Positions 1-7,107 of a stretch of DNA of 64,000 nucleotides are shown piece by piece; positions within the stretch are counted from its first letter, which is position 1; every line of letters starts with the position of its first letter. The stretch spans positions 6,561,001 to 6,625,000 of the forward strand of contig NZ_CP107929.1 in assembly GCF_036017915.1 (NCBI RefSeq), written 5' to 3'. Source of the stretch: Micromonospora sp. NBC_00421. Lineage in GTDB: Bacteria > Actinomycetota > Actinomycetes > Mycobacteriales > Micromonosporaceae. The translations under genes and the position numbers were made by a program. Under the pieces are notes generated by a model, which worked only from the letters and a program-made list of their open reading frames with translations, was not told where the DNA came from and did not search any database.

Positions 1-746
1 AAGGATTTCTTATCGCGGGTTCCTGGAAGTAGCTCTCGGAAGGCCTGAACCATCTTAGCGCTATGCATCGTGGGCTCATGATTAGGAATCTCGCGAGCCC
101 TGTCCGTTCCGACGTCGGGCAGGTCGCCGATTGCATCCGCCGCCGTCAAATACGGTTTGGTTTCCCCGAAAAGATCAATCTTTTCAGCGTGGGTTGGGGC
201 TGGAAATGCAAACTTCATCCCTGTGGGGAGTCCGACCAAGAAGAAGCGCTTTCGAGCCTGCGGCACTCCGTAGTCGGCAGCAGTGAGAATTGAGGCGTAA
301 ACCTCGTAGCCCAGCGCGCTTAGCTCGTCCTTTAGTCGGCCAGCGAGACTCCCTCCGTCCATCTTCGCGAGGTTTGGAACGTTCTCGAAGAGGAAGGCGG
401 TCGGAGAGAGTTCACGCACGATGTCAGCGAAGCGGAAGATTAGGTTTCCCCGCTTGTCGTCCAAGCCTCGCTTCTTGCCCGCGACGCTGAACGGCTGGCA
501 CGGCGGGCCACCTGCGACAAGGTCTACCGATCCCCTGACGTTAGCAAGCTCAAGCAGCTCCTTGCCGCTCAGGGATGCGAGATCAGCGACATATCCGTAG
601 CCACCTCTGTACTGGTGATTGTAGTTGAAGGTCTTAATGCTGGGCGCGTCATGATCGAAGCCCGCGAGGACCTGAATGCCCGCATCAAGGATGCCGGTAG
701 ATAACCCGCCACATCCGCAGAAAAGCTCAATCGCTCGTGGCGTCAT
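1..746 (-). CDS. C5 cytosine DNA methyltransferase (partial, runs off the window)
   Basis: Reading leftwards from ATG at 746, one open frame continues to base 1 without a stop, so only about 248 N-terminal residues are visible. It shows the ordered C5-methyltransferase motifs: motif I (IELFCGCGGLSTGI), motif IV with the catalytic Cys (GGPPCQPFSVAGKKRG), motif VI (FENVPN) and motif VIII (QARKRFFLVG). The target-recognition domain and motifs IX-X lie outside the window, so the recognised DNA site cannot be judged. The start ATG overlaps the stop of the upstream gene by 4 nt (ATGA, 743-746), indicating coupled translation of a restriction-modification pair. Base composition is visibly less GC-rich than the neighbouring core genes, consistent with transfer. 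Confidence 0.93.
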   Translation of the reverse strand, partial: MTPRAIELFCGCGGLSTGILDAGIQVLAGFDHDAPSIKTFNYNHQYRGGYGYVADLASLSGKELLELANVRGSVDLVAGGPPCQPFSVAGKKRGLDDKRGNLIFRFADIVRELSPTAFLFENVPNLAKMDGGSLAGRLKDELSALGYEVYASILTAADYGVPQARKRFFLVGLPTGMKFAFPAPTHAEKIDLFGETKPYLTAADAIGDLPDVGTDRAREIPNHEPTMHSAKMVQAFRELLPGTRDKKS

Positions 747-1576
747 AGCAATCTCTTTTCCGTCCTACGCACGAAACTGCGTTGTTGCTCCGAGAGCTTG
801 AGCTGATATGTGGCATAGTCTTGCACTATCAGCTTGGCGGGCTCCTCTGTGGGGTTGAACTCAAGGATATGAACCAGGGAGTCATAGTCTACCTTGACGG
901 CAATCGGCCTGACTTCGTGGCCCGGGAAATAGATCCGAGAGAAAGTCACCATTTGACTGATCTGCACCCTGTTAATCGCATCCGGTGCCGCCTTCGCCTC
1001 AACCGGGAGAATTATGGGCTCTTCGTCGTCGCGTAGCGCTACCGCGACGTCCAGCTCGTCCAGCTCCGCTTGGCCGACTCCGGCCACACTTTTTCGCACA
1101 TGGCTTCGTAGTCGATAAGTGCGCAATCCAGTGAAGTGGTCGAGCAGAGAGCAGTAGTTGACGACGGTAAGCAATGCTTGCTCATCAAACTCAGCTATCT
1201 GCTCGGGAAGAAGCCGCCGGACCGGCAGCGGTGTTAAGTCAAGTGCCTCAGTTATCTCACCCTGAGGTAGCGGTATGATTGTTGACTCCCCTACCTCAAA
1301 GCGGTAGAGGCCGCGCCCCACCGCCCGAAGGATGTAGAATCCTTCGTCTAGGATCTCTTTCGGCAGCACAGTTCTGGATCGCATCCTATAGACGAGATCG
1401 GCCGGATTGCGTACTGTAATGTTCAGCTCCAGGGCGGCCTTTCGGATGTCGTCCAATGAGAAGTCGAGAAACGTGGCACCGGGGGTGTGCTTTTCTTCGA
1501 AGATCCGACGCAAGATCGGCACATATACAGTGCTGCTCAGGCCGTGCGTCTGGAGGGGACGATCGATGCTCGGCAT
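743..1576 (-). CDS. Candidate type II restriction endonuclease, PD-(D/E)xK type
   Basis: This 277-residue protein (from ATG 1576) is translationally coupled to the C5 methyltransferase. I do not recognise the family by name. The C-terminal half contains a plausible PD-(D/E)xK nuclease core: an Asp in a beta-strand context (ELDVAVAL), followed about 13 residues later by LPVEAKA, i.e. E-x-K. Its position as the partner gene of a modification methyltransferase supports a restriction enzyme role; this is inference. An upstream in-frame ATG at 1687 exists, but codons 1577-1687 seem to belong to a transposase remnant, so I prefer 1576. Codon use and GC are atypical for the window. An alternative is a non-nuclease accessory protein of the methyltransferase. 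Confidence 0.7.
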   Translation of the reverse strand: MPSIDRPLQTHGLSSTVYVPILRRIFEEKHTPGATFLDFSLDDIRKAALELNITVRNPADLVYRMRSRTVLPKEILDEGFYILRAVGRGLYRFEVGESTIIPLPQGEITEALDLTPLPVRRLLPEQIAEFDEQALLTVVNYCSLLDHFTGLRTYRLRSHVRKSVAGVGQAELDELDVAVALRDDEEPIILPVEAKAAPDAINRVQISQMVTFSRIYFPGHEVRPIAVKVDYDSLVHILEFNPTEEPAKLIVQDYATYQLKLSEQQRSFVRRTEKRLL

Positions 1577-1594
1577 GTCGAGCAGGCTACCCGT

Positions 1595-1723
1595 GGTCGA
1601 TAAGAGGTGGGGGACGTCCCTATGGGTTTGGTCAAGCGGTGGCCGGTTGGTGGGGCGTGGTTGGTAGGGGATCTTGTCGCGGAGCATGGCGTGGAGGACG
1701 TGGCAGCGGCGTCGGGCGAGGCA
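1595..1723 (-). mobile_element. Remnant resembling the 3' end of an IS110/IS116-type transposase gene
   Basis: Between the endonuclease gene and the broken EamA gene, the minus strand reads CLARRRCHVLHAMLRDKIPY, then QPRP, followed by DNA CTTGACCAAACCCATAGGGA. From memory, the RRC-(D/H)-V-L-x-A-M-LRD-x-x-x-Y-QP pattern is the usual C-terminus of actinobacterial IS110-family transposases, and the CTTGAC...CATAGGGAC stretch resembles the end of such elements. No other part of a transposase is present. The fragment begins exactly where EamA homology ends (about 1722). I cannot run a search, so family assignment is moderate. Confidence 0.45.
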
Positions 1724-2204
1724 CCACGACGCCGAGGAACCCGAGGGCGAAGCCGGCGGCCTTCTTCATGGTGACGGTCCGGTCGACGCCGACGAGGAAC
1801 GCCAGGAGTGGCGTCCAGAGCGGCGTGGTCGCGTTGAGTGCCCCGGCCACGTTCGACCCGATCGTTTCCTCAGCGATGCCGAACCACAGGTACGGCACGG
1901 CGTTGGCGACCAAGGCGGCAACGAACAGGTGACCCCAGAGCCGTCCTTGTCTGGGAAAGCGAAGTCCCCGGGCCAGGGCGATCGGGGTCAGGATCAGGAA
2001 GCCGAGCAGGAGCCGGGCGAACACGATCTGCACCGCGTTGAAGCCCCGCAACGCGAGCTTGATCCAGAGGAAGCCGGAGCCCCACAGCAGGGCGAGAGCG
2101 GCCACCCGGGCGATACCGGCCCGGCTGATGCGCGGGAGGTCAGCCTTCAACGGGTATCCCGTGGTCCAGCCGCTCACGTCGGCCAGCATGAGCGGCTGCG
2201 TCAT
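1722..2204 (-). pseudogene. EamA/DMT-family transporter, C-terminally truncated
   Basis: The frame from ATG 2204 encodes about 161 residues typical of an EamA-type drug/metabolite transporter: a first EamA repeat with hydrophobic helices (VAALALLWGSGFLWIKLAL, IVFARLLLGFLILTPIALA, LFVAALVANAVPYLWFGIAE) and the start of a later helix (KKAAGFALGFLGVVV). Normal members have about 300 residues and two repeats. Here homology stops abruptly near 1722 and becomes a Pro/Arg-rich tail that ends at a stop at 1632. The gene seems to have lost its second half to the insertion of the IS remnant and restriction-modification module. The N-terminus overlaps the 3' end of the RNA-ligase-like gene by 65 nt, so a later start is possible. 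Confidence 0.7.
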
Positions 2205-2895
2205 CTGGGTGCCCTGGGCCGAATTCGCTGGTGTGGGTTCGTGTAGAGCCTTCGAGCGGTAGCCCAGTGATCAGAGACCACTCGTACATCTGCCGGTCTC
2301 GGTGCATGTCGATGACGTCGACGTGGGTGATCCGAACGGCGGCGGGCCTGGGCTGGGTCGCCGCGACGGCCTGAACGTAGGGCTCGGCTGACCCTTCGCT
2401 CGTCAGGTACGCGACGCTGACGTGTGGCCGGAACCGGAGGGGATCTTCGGGTACGTTCGTGTCGCCGAGAACGTGGCCAATGGCGGCTCGGGTGGTGGTG
2501 CGGAGCCGGTGCACGGCTTCTGCTGGCGTCGCCGGCATGACGATGGCCTCGTCCGCGACGACGACCTCACTGAACTGGACATCGATCGGACTCAGGCGGG
2601 CGAGCTGGCCCCGGGCCTCGTCGATGATCGCCGCCAACCTCTCGTCGGCAACCTCGTCGGTGAAGCCGATGCCCTGCATGGTGAGGTGCAACCACCGGTC
2701 AGGGATGAGAGTCAGGGCAGGTGCCGCGCTCAGTGCCGACCGGTAGGAGTCGGCCAGGCGGTACAGCTCATGTTGGTTCTCGAAGGTGACATGGAAGGCG
2801 TAGAAGCGCCTGCCGACGCGCCAGCCGGGTCGCCACCACCAGTGGTTACGGACCCGATCGGCGTGCTGCCCGGGTGGCAGGTCTACGAGCGCCAC
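2140..2895 (-). CDS. 2'-5' RNA ligase / 2H phosphoesterase family protein
   Basis: The 251-residue product carries the two H-x-(S/T)-x motifs that define 2H phosphoesterases: HLTM near residue 70 (WLHLTMQGIGF) and HVSV near residue 159 (FRPHVSVAYL). The fold acts on 2',3'-cyclic or 2'-5'-linked nucleotide ends; the substrate here is unknown. The N-terminus (FYAFHVTFENQHELYRL) matches the LigT-like opening strand. The last 35 residues beyond the domain are low-complexity and overlap the start of the EamA pseudogene. It lies 12 nt downstream of the GntR regulator gene on the same strand, so the two may be cotranscribed. Confidence 0.82.
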   Translation of the reverse strand: MALVDLPPGQHADRVRNHWWWRPGWRVGRRFYAFHVTFENQHELYRLADSYRSALSAAPALTLIPDRWLHLTMQGIGFTDEVADERLAAIIDEARGQLARLSPIDVQFSEVVVADEAIVMPATPAEAVHRLRTTTRAAIGHVLGDTNVPEDPLRFRPHVSVAYLTSEGSAEPYVQAVAATQPRPAAVRITHVDVIDMHRDRQMYEWSLITGLPLEGSTRTHTSEFGPGHPDDAAAHAGRRERLDHGIPVEG

Positions 2896-2907
2896 GGCGT
2901 ACTCCTG

Positions 2908-3693
2908 TCAGACGTCGGACGGCGCGTCCGGCGCACTGGCCGTCGGCTCCACGGCATACTCGTCGATGATCATGATTCGGTCGGCGGGCCAGATCGATTC
3001 GGATACTTCGAGGATGGTGTCGTCCTCGGCTCGGGCCGTGTGGATCACGTGCATGACCGGGGCACCTGTGGAAAGCCCGAGGACTGCCGATTCCTCGGCG
3101 GTGGGGAGGCGGGCGATCCACTGGTCCCGTGCCGTCGCGTAGCGCTTGCCGCTCAGGTCTTCGACGCAGAGGAACAGGCCCTTGGCCGTCACCGTGGGCT
3201 CCTCCAGGAAGGTGCCGGCGGCGATCTCGGCGGGTAGGTAGCTGGCACCGATCTCCTCGGGCTTGTCGGTCTCCCGTCCGAAGAGGTGGCGGCGGCGAAC
3301 CACCACCTCCGTGTCGGGCTCGACGCCCATGACCTCGGCGATGTGGGCGGGGACAGGCACGCGGCCGGCGAAGACGATCTCGTGTCGGAGGTGTGAGGTC
3401 AGGAGTTGCTGGTCCTGGCGGGCACGTCCGTAGCGGTCGCGGGATCGGCGGTGCAGTCTCCGGCTCTCGCGGACGAACGTGCCGACGCCGTGCCGGGACT
3501 CGATCAGCCCTTCGGCGCGAAGGACGCCGATGGCATTCCGGAGGGTTACCGGGCTGACCCGGAACCGCTCCGCGAGAGCTGTCTCGGCGGGCAGGCGGTT
3601 GTCCGGCTTGAATCTGCCCTCGCGGACCTCCCGCCGCAGCTGAGCCGCGATCTGTAGGTACTTCGGTGCCCTGGCACCAAGATCCTCGGTCAT
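2908..3693 (-). CDS. GntR-family (HutC/UTRA type) transcriptional regulator
   Basis: From ATG 3693 the protein has 261 residues. Residues about 8-75 form a GntR winged helix (YLQIAAQLRREVREGRFKPD, LPAETALAERFRVSPVTLRN, GVGTFVRES). Residues about 95-245 form a UTRA effector domain (EVVVRRRHLFG, ASYLPAEIAAGTFLE, PVMHVIHTARAEDDTILEVSESIWPADRI). The ligand is unknown. An earlier in-frame start at 3744 is less likely; the ATG at 3693 follows purine-rich GGCGGAG. The inverted repeats just upstream (3771-3823) are the obvious operator, suggesting autoregulation. The regulator is followed by the 2H phosphoesterase gene on the same strand and faces the small-protein pair on the other. Confidence 0.88.
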   Translation of the reverse strand: MTEDLGARAPKYLQIAAQLRREVREGRFKPDNRLPAETALAERFRVSPVTLRNAIGVLRAEGLIESRHGVGTFVRESRRLHRRSRDRYGRARQDQQLLTSHLRHEIVFAGRVPVPAHIAEVMGVEPDTEVVVRRRHLFGRETDKPEEIGASYLPAEIAAGTFLEEPTVTAKGLFLCVEDLSGKRYATARDQWIARLPTAEESAVLGLSTGAPVMHVIHTARAEDDTILEVSESIWPADRIMIIDEYAVEPTASAPDAPSDV

Positions 3694-3770
3694 CTCCGCC
3701 CTATCTCCGTCTGGGTCCTGTGGAGGTCTACCCCTGTTGAACACGGTAGCGCCCGGCCTTCCAATCTGAG

Positions 3771-3830
3771 TCCTATAGAGGTCTTGCTAGTCGACCACTA
3801 GCTTACCTATAGTCCTCTATAGGTCTTGCG
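3771..3830. promoter_or_regulatory. Putative GntR operator: nested inverted repeats
   Basis: CCTATAGAGG (3772-3781) is repeated in perfect inverted orientation as CCTCTATAGG (3814-3823), and between them lies CTAGT-CGACC-ACTAG (3787-3801). GGTCTTGC follows both outer copies in direct orientation. The block sits in the divergent gap between the GntR gene and the next plus-strand genes. HutC-type regulators bind such AT-rich palindromes; assignment to this regulator is inferred from position. Confidence 0.6.
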
Positions 3831-3992
3831 GCGAGTTCGATGAAGAAGGTGGGCAATGTCGATCCCCAGCGTGATCAGGTTCCCGGCGTCAGTCGGGTCT
3901 ATCGGTGGCAGGTACGAGCCGCCTGTGCTGTGGCATGCGCCACTACTGACGGTGGGCCAGGCGTACCGCTGTGACGGTGGGCGGTGGCCGCG

Positions 3993-4385
3993 ATGACGCG
4001 TACCGGAAAATCGACGGTGACCACCCACCCGCGGTGGTGTACCCCGGAGTGCTGCGGATTCCTCGCGCCGCCGGTGATGCCGCACATGGCCCGCCGGCAT
4101 CGCGGCCCGATGCTCCGGGTCGGTGGGACTCGGGCGAGCGGCCTCGTCATGACGTACCTGATCAGCGCGGCGGTTCCGGGCGTGCCGCTCGTCGGTGTGC
4201 ACGTGGCGGGCCGGGCCGGCAACGCCTGGGCCGAGTTGTCGCTGCCCCAGGCCACCGAGCTGGCCGAGCAGCTTCGCGGGCTGCTGACCGAGGCGACCGA
4301 ACGGGACGACGCGGGCCAGGACCACGCCGAGCAGGACGGCGCGGGCCAGGATCGCGCGGGCCAGCAGGGGAGCGGTGATGAGTGA
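3993..4385 (+). CDS. Small conserved actinobacterial protein (DUF6907-like), first of a tandem pair
   Basis: A 130-residue protein beginning MTRTGKSTVTTHPRWCTPEC. It has an N-terminal HPRWC...CC segment, a central beta-rich part ending in LVGVHVAGRAGNAWAELSLP, and a helix QATELAEQLRGLLTEA, then an acidic repetitive tail (DDAGQDHAEQDGAGQDRAGQ). The Trp-Cys opening and the helix near the C-terminus recur in the next gene, so the two are paralogues. The layout resembles actinobacterial proteins listed as DUF6907, whose function is unknown; this match is from memory. GTG at 3984 is an alternative start. The stop overlaps the next start by 8 nt. Confidence 0.65.
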   Translation: MTRTGKSTVTTHPRWCTPECCGFLAPPVMPHMARRHRGPMLRVGGTRASGLVMTYLISAAVPGVPLVGVHVAGRAGNAWAELSLPQATELAEQLRGLLTEATERDDAGQDHAEQDGAGQDRAGQQGSGDE

Positions 4386-4689
4386 GGGTGGCCGGCCGGT
4401 GGTCTGCCCGGCGTGGTGTCGGGGGTGCGGGCCGAACGATCCGATGCACAGGGGGTTCCTCGCCACCGTGGGGCGGGAGCGGACCGGCTGGGTGAACCTG
4501 CAACTGCTCGTCGACCGGTTCATCAGGCGCGAACCGTCGATCAAGCTGGACGCCACCCGGTACGGCGGCACCCAGGCCGTGCTGCTGTCGAGCGGGCAGG
4601 TCGACCGGCTCATCGAGGAGTTGACCCAGGCGCGGCGGCTCATGCGGGCACCGGTCGGCCCGTCGGGGCAGGCGGGGGAGCGGCGGTGA
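4378..4689 (+). CDS. Small conserved actinobacterial protein (DUF6907-like), second of a tandem pair
   Basis: A 103-residue protein from ATG 4378 with the same plan as the preceding gene: PAWCRGCGPNDPMHRGF at the N-terminus, an Arg/Thr-rich strand region, and a C-terminal helix LSSGQVDRLIEELTQARRLM. The overlap with the upstream stop suggests coupled translation. The Cys and His residues of the first 25 positions could bind a metal, but nothing confirms it. Such small genes commonly accompany GntR or XRE regulators in actinomycetes, and here they face the GntR gene across its operator. Confidence 0.65.
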   Translation: MSEGGRPVVCPAWCRGCGPNDPMHRGFLATVGRERTGWVNLQLLVDRFIRREPSIKLDATRYGGTQAVLLSSGQVDRLIEELTQARRLMRAPVGPSGQAGERR

Positions 4690-4741
4690 GCGGCGGCGGC
4701 CCGCAGCGCCCCGGGGCGGCGGCGTCGGCGAGGATCGCGGG

Positions 4742-5284
4742 ATGGCCGACGACCGCTTCATGCGTATCCACAGCCCCGAGTTCCAGGCGATGGCGGCGAG
4801 GGTGCTGCGGGCCACCGAGCTGACCTCCCGGCTGAACGTGCTGCCGTTCGAGGACGAAGCCGGTCGGGCCGAGCTGCTGACCCAGCTTCTCGGCCGACCG
4901 ATGCCGGCGCGGGTCACCATCTATCCGCCGTTCTACACCGACCACGGTCTCAATCTGGACCTCGCGGAGCGGGTGTTCGTCAACCAGAACTGCACGTTCC
5001 TCGACTATGCCGGCATCCGGCTCGGCGAGGGCGTGATGGTCGGCCCGAAGGCCACCTTCATCACCCTCGGCCACCCGGTCGACCCCGTGCAGCGGCGGGA
5101 GTGGCTGACCGGAGCGCCCATCGACATCGCGGAGAACGTCTGGATCGGGGCCGGCGCGACGATCCTCCCCGGCGTCCGCATCGGCCGCGACGCCGTGGTG
5201 GCGGCCGGCGCGGTGGTCGCCGACGACATCCCGCCCGCCACCCTGGTCACCGGCCCCAAAGCGACGGTACGCCGCCAGTGGTGA
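4742..5284 (+). CDS. Maltose/galactoside O-acetyltransferase family protein
   Basis: This 180-residue protein has the N-terminal Mac cap helices (MRIHSPEFQAMAARVLRATE) and a left-handed beta-helix of hexapeptide repeats from about residue 65 on (FVNQNCTFLDYAGIRLGEGV, ENVWIGAGATILPGVRIGRD, AVVAAGAVVADDIPPATLVT). GPKATFITLGHPVDP holds the catalytic His expected of LacA/Maa/NodL enzymes, which move acetyl from acetyl-CoA to a sugar hydroxyl. The true acceptor is unknown. The start ATG follows GAGG about 8 nt upstream. It stands 52 nt after the paralogous pair, possibly in one transcript. Confidence 0.88.
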   Translation: MADDRFMRIHSPEFQAMAARVLRATELTSRLNVLPFEDEAGRAELLTQLLGRPMPARVTIYPPFYTDHGLNLDLAERVFVNQNCTFLDYAGIRLGEGVMVGPKATFITLGHPVDPVQRREWLTGAPIDIAENVWIGAGATILPGVRIGRDAVVAAGAVVADDIPPATLVTGPKATVRRQW

Positions 5285-5354
5285 CCCCCGGCCCGACCCC
5301 GGCGTCGCCGCGTCGGGGGCGGGCCGATCGCGTGTCCCAGCGACGTCGGGTCGG

Positions 5355-5834
5355 TCAGCGTCCGTCCCGGCCGGGGCGTGCCGACTCCGGCGTGGCCTCG
5401 TGGCCGGGCATTCCGTGGGTACGCCGCCGCTGCTTCATCTCCGCCTCGTAGATGTGCCGCCGGCCCCCTGCCAACTTCTCCCGCGCGTCCCGCTCGATCT
5501 CCTGGAACGTGGCGTAGTAGCCGTCGTCGAACTCCTCCACGATCTGGAACGTCCACCGGCCGGGCAGCAGGTTGCGCCCCAACAGCTCGTGTTCGACCCG
5601 GTCGGCCACCTCGTCGTGCCCGGCCCCGCGCAGCAGCTTCACCACCTGGTCCAGGGTGAGATCCGCGCCGCCGACGAGCTGGTGTGCCGAGTAGAGGTGC
5701 CCGCGCACCCGGTGGATCGTCTCCAACGCCTCACTCAACTTGCCCAACGCCTCGACCGTCGCGTCGTCGACCCCCGCCGGCCGCGCGTGCTCCACGTCCA
5801 CCGCCCCATCCTGACCTGCCATAACCCCCGACAT
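5355..5834 (-). CDS. Conserved hypothetical protein
   Basis: The 159-residue soluble protein is not a family I can name. Features seen are an acidic N-terminal region, an amphipathic helix (ATVEALGKLSEALETIHRVR), a Leu-rich segment (LTLDQVVKLLRGAGHDEVAD) and a charged C-terminal helix (FQEIERDAREKLAGGRRHIY). There are no signal peptide or membrane segments. GC3 is high across the frame, supporting expression. Start choice is open between ATG 5834 and ATG 5822; both have a G-rich stretch too close for an ideal ribosome site. It converges with the acetyltransferase gene. Confidence 0.62.
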   Translation of the reverse strand: MSGVMAGQDGAVDVEHARPAGVDDATVEALGKLSEALETIHRVRGHLYSAHQLVGGADLTLDQVVKLLRGAGHDEVADRVEHELLGRNLLPGRWTFQIVEEFDDGYYATFQEIERDAREKLAGGRRHIYEAEMKQRRRTHGMPGHEATPESARPGRDGR

Positions 5835-5903
5835 ACCCCCAAACCACCCCAGTTATCCCAGGGCCTCCCTGCCGGCACCCACCTCAGAAAGCAGCCCTCC
5901 TCG

Positions 5904-6416
5904 TCAATCCGCCAGACGGAACGCCAGTTGCGTCTTCCATGTGCTCCGGTCCGGGTCGTAGTCCGGTCCGAGGTGGTAGATCTCCAGCCGGCAGCCCCAG
6001 CGCTCGCCCGCCCCGGTGTCGCTGGCGTCCCAGCGCAACCCGTGGCGCGCCGCCCACGCCAGGAACGCCCCGGTCACCGCCACCAGCTCGTCGGGATCGC
6101 CGACGTGGGTGGTGGTGAGGTAGCGGCCGGCGGGGAGCACGCCTGCACGCATCGGCGCCTCCACCGCGATCTGCGCGTCGGCCGGCACCGGCACGCCCGC
6201 CTCGACCTCCAGCTCCCGCGCCATGTCGATCACGTGGTAACGCAGGAAGTCCGGGCCGGCCGGGGTGATCCCCCGCGCCGTCAGCCAGTCGGCCAGGTCG
6301 GACAGGGCGTCCGGGGCGTCGCCGATGGTCTCCATGGTCACCGTGCGTCTGATCCCCACGTACGGCTGGTCCGGGCGTTCCTCGATCACCGGCGTCACCG
6401 GCGGATGCGATGTCAT
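5904..6416 (-). CDS. GyrI-like / AraC effector-binding-domain protein
   Basis: From ATG 6416 the product has 170 residues and resembles stand-alone SOUL/GyrI-like small-molecule-binding domains: an opening strand PYVGIRRTVTMETIG, a helix DALSDLADWLTARGI, the middle strand pair FLRYHVIDMARELEVEAGVP, then LPAGRYLTTTHVGDPDELV and a terminal WKTQLAFRLAD strand. Such proteins bind hydrophobic ligands or act as accessory regulators. There is no DNA-binding domain. A second GyrI-like gene occurs at 54389-54883. ATG 6479 is an upstream alternative but adds residues outside the domain. Confidence 0.75.
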   Translation of the reverse strand: MTSHPPVTPVIEERPDQPYVGIRRTVTMETIGDAPDALSDLADWLTARGITPAGPDFLRYHVIDMARELEVEAGVPVPADAQIAVEAPMRAGVLPAGRYLTTTHVGDPDELVAVTGAFLAWAARHGLRWDASDTGAGERWGCRLEIYHLGPDYDPDRSTWKTQLAFRLAD

Positions 6417-6897
6417 GGATTCACGACACCATTGCGGTACGACAATCGGGGGTCCGGCCTCTTCTGAGAGGTGTTTCACCTGCTAGCGGCAGCTCGCCAC
6501 CGTACGCGTGTTTTGTCGTTGATCTGGTGCGGAGTCCGTCGACTCCCGACAGGCCGCTTCCGTGCCCGGCGAAATGAGCTATGGTGATCGATGTGACGGT
6601 TCCGGGAGCAGTCGTCGCGACCCTCGGGTCCGAGGGTCGCCCTGCCGCCCGGGGAGCGGCTCCGCGCCGTTAAAGATCGGGTTTGCGTCGATAGTGACAT
6701 TGAGCGATTCGTGGAGGCTGTTACCCGTCCTGGTGCCGCTGATCTGGCACGGGGAGGTGACGGCGGTGGGCCGAACGGCGGAACCTGCCCGCTGCTCGGA
6801 CCAGCGCCGCTCTTCCCGCTTTTCTGGGTACCCGAGGTGTGGCACGATCGTGGAACCTCCACCATCCCCCGTGAACACTCACTCGACAGGAGCAATC
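6417..6897. other. Gene-free divergent interval with one strong palindrome
   Basis: About 480 bp between the GyrI-like gene (leftward) and the small peptide gene (rightward). Several open frames cross it but none has a credible start, family or codon pattern. It contains the 24-bp palindrome at 6617-6640 and should contain promoters for both flanking units; I cannot pick convincing -35/-10 pairs. Confidence 0.5.
6617..6640. promoter_or_regulatory. Perfect 24-bp palindrome, possible operator or hairpin
   Basis: GCGACCCTCGG-GT-CCGAGGGTCGC: two 11-nt perfect arms with only GT between them. No gene ends close upstream on the + strand, and the leftward gene starts at 6416, so a simple terminator role is not obvious. 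A dimeric regulator site controlling the divergent genes is a possibility. Confidence 0.4.
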
Positions 6898-7044
6898 ATG
6901 TCTGGTCGAAGGCTGGGCCGGCTGTTTGGCTCGCTCCTCGTGCTCGCCACCATCCTGGGTGGACTTGCCGTCACCGGCATCCGCGCCGCCGACAGCGGTG
7001 CGCAGATGGCCGACGTCGTCTGGACCATGGGCAGCGCGCGCTAA
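6898..7044 (+). CDS. 48-residue hydrophobic peptide upstream of a GGDEF-EAL gene
   Basis: ATG 6898 is preceded by ACAGGAGCAATC, a good ribosome site (AGGAG, about 6 nt spacing), and the frame closes at TAA 7042. The peptide has a basic start (MSGRRLGRLFG), one hydrophobic segment (SLLVLATILGGLAVTGI) and a short tail ending VVWTMGSAR. It could be a single-pass membrane peptide or a small secreted peptide with a cleavable signal near RAADSGA. Only 63 nt separate it from the cyclic-di-GMP enzyme gene, so the two probably share a transcript. I recognise no family. Confidence 0.65.
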   Translation: MSGRRLGRLFGSLLVLATILGGLAVTGIRAADSGAQMADVVWTMGSAR

Positions 7045-7107
7045 GCCCCCGCGTCGTCCCCGCTCCCGGTGCCCTGGGGGCGACGTCTCTCAGGGAGAGG
7101 GTGGCGG

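Noticed and set aside
3840..3980. A short plus-strand frame from ATG 3840 downstream of the operator
   Set aside because: About 45 codons, no ribosome site, no composition bias and no family; not supported as a gene.
3807..4643. A 278-codon minus-strand open frame opposite the small paralogous pair
   Set aside because: The plus-strand pair has overlapping starts, internal paralogy and better composition; the minus frame is Arg/Pro-rich noise.
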